Source: Cylindrobasidium torrendii FP15055 ss-10 (taxonomy: Eukaryota; Basidiomycota; Agaricomycetes; Agaricales; Physalacriaceae). Taken from it: a stretch of DNA of 12,773 nt. Shown here one piece after another: positions 9,671 through 12,773 of this stretch. A program made the translations under genes and the position numbers. The stretch spans positions 1 to 12,773 of the forward strand of contig KN880888.1 of NCBI GenBank assembly GCA_000934385.1, written 5' to 3'. Each line of letters begins with the position of its first letter. Within the stretch, counting starts at the first letter, position 1. The notes beneath the pieces were generated by a model, which had not been told where the DNA came from, ran no database searches, and saw only the letters and a program-made list of their open reading frames with translations.

Positions 9671-12074
9671 CTATGCATGGCTCCCAGTAGCAGGAACCTC
9701 CGAAATCTTTTCTTCCGACGAGTGTGAATCTGCCGCCGCCGCCGCAATCGCATCCCTCCTCAACTTCTCGCGGAAAACATCACCACGCTCATCGTGATAG
9801 ACGTTGACGAACGTCTTGGAAAGCTCTCCGTTATCCAACTGGGTAACCTCCTCGTAGATCTTGTACCCCCGAATCCTCGGCAGGACGTGCATCCACACTG
9901 CCCAGTACCCAAAGCAGAAAGCGAGCACGCCGATACCCGTGACCTTTACAAATGCCAGGTCAGTCACAGCTTGGAAAGACATAGAAATGCGCACCCATGG
10001 AACGTAGTACGGGAAAGAGTAAGAGTTGGTCGTTGGCGGGACCCATGGCATGATGAGCACGAAAAGGTTGACTGCAATGGAGAACCACAAAGCGATGTGC
10101 CATGAGACGTATTCTGGTGGGGGGAGTCCTGCCTTAGCGCGTCTCCTGCGAATGGCGTATACTCCAATGACCAGCGCAAGATCGAACAACCGATTTGGAT
10201 ATGTTTGGATGGACACGATGAGGTTGAAGGCATCACCCGCGGCTATAAACTACATGTTAGCATGACCATGTTAAGCGTAAAGCAGAGCACGTACGAGGTC
10301 CAATAATGACGATCGTGGTGAGAATGAACTTGAGGAGCATGGGCGCAGCAGGCGTTCCGAAGGGCTTCGTGCTGGCGAAGAACTTGCTGAAGGGGAACAC
10401 ACCCTGCCTTGCGACTTCTCTGAAGACACGTGCTTGTCCCACAGCAACAGAGACAAGGTTGCCGAATGCGGAGAGGGCGACGAGGACGGGCAGGACGCGC
10501 GAGCCGGCGTAGTCGCCGAATACCGCAGAGAAGAACTTTGCGGCGAGAAGCTGCTTGGATTCCCTGGCGACTTCGACCGGGATGGCGGCAATGTATGCGA
10601 CTAGAGCGGGAGTGTTAGATGGGGCTCAACAAAGAGGAGGCCTTGTACGTACTGTTGGCGAACAGGTAAAGGAAGAAGACGATGCCCAAAGCAAATGGTC
10701 CCGCGGTCTTCACAGTCTTCACAGGGTTCGCCATCTCGTTTGCGACGTTGTTGGCTAAAGTCCCGTCAGCAACAAACAACCATTGTGTATCGCTAGACGT
10801 ACCATTATTCCAGCCGGCATAGGCAAAGATAACATTGATCATGGCGCCGGCAAGGGCATTGCCATCATTTCTGTTATACGGTGGTTAAGCGCGCCCCCAC
10901 GAGAAAAGAAGAGGTGCGACGTACGTTGTCCCTGCGAAACCATCCTTGAAATGGCTTCTTGGGTTCTCGACTCTTGTGTGTCCACCCAGAACGACCCAGC
11001 CAGTGACGACAACGAAGATGAGGATGATGACCTTAACAAGGGATAGGACGTTGGACACAGCCAATGCCAGGCGGTTGTTGATCACAACAACTAAAAACCA
11101 GGTCAAATCGAACACTGAAGGAAATGAAGGTAAACGTACTGATGCAAGCCAGCCCGTACGCTGCAATAGCGATGCCGCGCATTGTCCATGGGTTGGGGTC
11201 GTTATCACCATGTGCGTAAAGGATGTATTCTGCACAAACTGTAGGAAGCTAAGGTCAGAGGCGGGTGGTGAGAAAGAGTGGAGTTATTCCCACCAATGGC
11301 ATTGGAGCTGATGCGATATTAGTGTTCGCCATCCCGATGGTGGACAACGCGACTTACCTGGCAAAGCCAAGGATGATGGTAATAACAGCGAAAGAGACAG
11401 GAAACCTGTGGGTGCCGGTCAATTGGATGTGCGGAGCTAGTAAGTGCCAAGATACGAGGACGTACAGGAATTTTGGCCTGTGATACGCCTGCTCGAGATA
11501 CGCGACATCGGCACCAGCACGGTTGGGGAAGAGCGCTAGAAGCTCAGTGTAGTACGATAGACCAGCTAGATAGAAGATGTGAGTATAGATAGACATGGAT
11601 TCGAGATGAACAACGAACCAGCGCCAAGCAGGAAGCCGATAACCCAAACTGTGTAACGTTAAGATAGGCCATGGAACATGGCGCTGAACGGATAGCGTAC
11701 ATATCATGGCAAGGCCAAAGCTACCACATTGGCGCAGAATCGTGCCCGGCGTCGCTGAAAAAAAAGATAAAAATCAAACAATAATGGTATGAAAAAAACA
11801 TGGAGGCGTACAAAAGATACCGGTGCCAATCATTTGGGAGAAGTCTGTCATTGAATGAGTGGACTGTAGATCACCGGAGGGTCCTGAACGTACTCAAGAA
11901 TACTGCAGTCCACCAGCCGACTTGGATACCAATGGGACTGACGTCCTCAATAGGCGCACCGCCCTCGTTTCTGTGCAGCTCATCGAGGTGGAGGTCAGAG
12001 TCGGCAAGAACAGCAACAGCTGGGACGACGGAGTCCTTGTCGGACTTCTCGTTCTCGTATACCGCGGTGGACAT
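9671..12074 (-). CDS. APC/LAT amino-acid permease, Mup1 (methionine permease) type
   Basis: This is a plasma-membrane amino-acid transporter of the APC superfamily, 590 aa. Minus-strand exons: 12074-11894, 11844-11812, 11754-11701, 11648-11619, 11565-11466, 11405-11358, 11307-11294, 11238-11140, 11090-10925, 10870-10803, 10754-10653, 10600-10295, 10242-9671. The start has A at -3. The first 48 or so residues are cytosolic, with lysines 10 and 13 and an acidic stretch (LADSDLHLDEL). Transport-core motifs follow: WWTAVFLNFSQMIGTGIFST, SFGLAMIFWVIGFLLGAAGL, LFPNRAGADVAYLEQAYHRP, GFASSNAIV, TGWVVLGGHTRVENP, FAYAGWNNANNVANEMANPV, IAYIAAIPVE and GPPAGDAFNLIV. The last helices are LDLALVIGVYAI-like, HIALWFSIAVNLFVLIMPW and FVKVTGIGVLAFCFGYWAVW. 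A soluble C-tail of about 65 residues ends SEVPATGSHA. Length and motif order match Mup1-like high-affinity methionine permeases; cystine or other amino acids remain possible substrates. Confidence 0.94.
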
Positions 12075-12435
12075 GGTAGCGGGAAGAGAGCACAGAGCTG
12101 GTGGAACCCGGAGAGAGCTGTTATATGGTTGCACTTGTCAGACTCCGCATGTGCATGTGGGTTCGCAATTCAGTAGATGTACGAGGAATGGGGCCTGGCT
12201 CAGCGTATCTTATCAGAATAGGAATAAGATGATGCACGAAAGGTGCGCTAAGACGCCATTGATGAAAGAACGGGCTTGGTATGGGCTCGAATTCCCGGCG
12301 CCTCCAATGATACACAACATGTTACATTCAAATCCCTAAGCGCAGCCCCCGCCGTCGAGGTCCCAAAGGGTTTGGACTAGGTGGAAGTTAGAGATCAAGT
12401 TGCATTGTGACAAACCAAACATGTACCAATACAAC

Positions 12436-12441
12436 CACGTG
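12436..12441. promoter_or_regulatory. CACGTG site upstream of the Mup1-like permease
   Basis: CACGTG sits in the context CTCACGTGG on the permease strand, matching the Cbf1 consensus core TCACGTG. In budding yeast, Cbf1 with Met4 drives sulfur-amino-acid genes, including methionine uptake. Whether this holds here is inference from a 6-7 base match. Confidence 0.4.
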
Positions 12442-12612
12442 AGCCCATTTGGGGTAATTTTTCGACAGGCGAACCATCGGGTACCTTTGAGCTGCCACTG
12501 AGCAATAGTTGTTGAGAGCGACGCCGCTGGCTCGTGATGGTGTGAGCGATGGTTTAGATGTGTTATGTAATCACGGACCGATTAGAGTAGCGTGTTGCGT
12601 GGGCCGATCTCT

Positions 12613-12691
12613 TTGGCATTAACCACGAACACGAAGGTAAGTAACATGTAAGCTACAAGTAAATGTATTGGCATTAACCACGAACACGAAG
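12613..12691. repeat. 24-bp direct repeat, offset 55 bp
   Basis: Identical 24-bp copies, each starting TTGGCATTAACC and ending CACGAAG, lie at 12613-12636 and 12668-12691, separated by 31 bases. Directly after the first copy comes GTAAGT, and the second copy ends in AG. The segment 12637-12691 (55 nt) is therefore shaped like an intron, with ATTAACC as a possible branch site. Confidence 0.75.
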
Positions 12692-12773
12692 TTCGAGTTG
12701 GATTCTCACGCTGCGCCAAACCTGCTCGCAACAGGTTATGAGCCCCGCGCTCTGAGAAGACCCGAGGTACCGC

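Larger units (their letters stand above)
12075..12773 (-). promoter_or_regulatory. Upstream region of the permease; no other gene supported
   Basis: This is about 700 bases to the window end. It should hold the permease promoter on the minus strand. CACGTG is at 12436-12441; read on the permease strand it is CTCACGTGG, 362 bases before the ATG. Open frames here have no recognisable domains. The right end has a 24-bp direct repeat (12613-12636 and 12668-12691) and could belong to a neighbouring gene that runs out of the window. Confidence 0.5.

Noticed and set aside
11800..12339. 179-codon plus-strand frame over the permease start
   Set aside because: It is the complementary-strand shadow of permease exons 1-2 and upstream DNA, with no domain. 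The minus-strand permease model explains the region.
12692..12773. Possible tRNA near the right end
   Set aside because: AACCTG-CTCGCAA-CAGGTT (12719-12737) looks like an anticodon stem-loop, and the minus strand has GCTCATAACC. No D-arm, T-arm (GTTCNANNC at the right distance) or acceptor stem fits either reading, so it is only a small hairpin.

Overview
The window is nuclear DNA of a filamentous fungus, most likely a basidiomycete of the Agaricomycetes type. The evidence is five multi-exon genes with very short introns (about 35-71 nt, mostly 46-57), GTACGT/GTAAGT-type donors, CTNAC-like branch sites and compact spacing. No bacterial operon signals, transposon, rRNA, convincing tRNA or CRISPR array is visible. 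Species and chromosome cannot be told from the sequence alone.

Layout, left to right: (1) 1-560, gene-free, with a 9-base motif repeated four times. (2) 561-908 (+), a single-exon 115-aa basic protein of unknown function. (3) 1335-2490 (+), an intact four-exon aldo/keto reductase (332 aa, AKR13/YakC-like). (4) 2692-3926 (-), a two-exon F-box protein (392 aa), convergent with the reductase. (5) 3927-4395, a head-to-head promoter region carrying an ACGCGT box and two CACGTG sites. (6) 4396-7626 (+), a RecQ-family DNA helicase (703 aa) broken into 24 exons by 23 introns, three exons being only 14-15 nt and one intron being GC-AG. (7) 8041-9558 (+), an alpha-arrestin-like trafficking adaptor (about 412 aa) with PPxY motifs, preceded by a cluster of TGACTC sites. 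(8) 9671-12074 (-), a 13-exon APC/LAT amino-acid permease of the Mup1 (methionine permease) type (590 aa), convergent with the arrestin. (9) 12075-12773, the permease promoter side with a CACGTG site and a 24-bp direct repeat arranged like a small intron.

The genes do not form one pathway. The F-box protein (ubiquitin-ligase substrate receptor) and the RecQ helicase share a promoter region but have no obvious joint role. The one functionally suggestive pair is the alpha-arrestin next to a Mup1-like permease. In yeast, alpha-arrestins carry the ubiquitin ligase Rsp5 to permeases of this family to trigger endocytosis. The pairing here is inference from neighbourhood and motifs. I found no clearly new system. 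The most unusual material is gene architecture (microexons, a GC-AG intron, a 35-nt intron, a duplication shaped like an intron) and repeated promoter motifs. All exon boundaries were read by eye from reading frame, splice signals and family motifs, so they need transcript confirmation.
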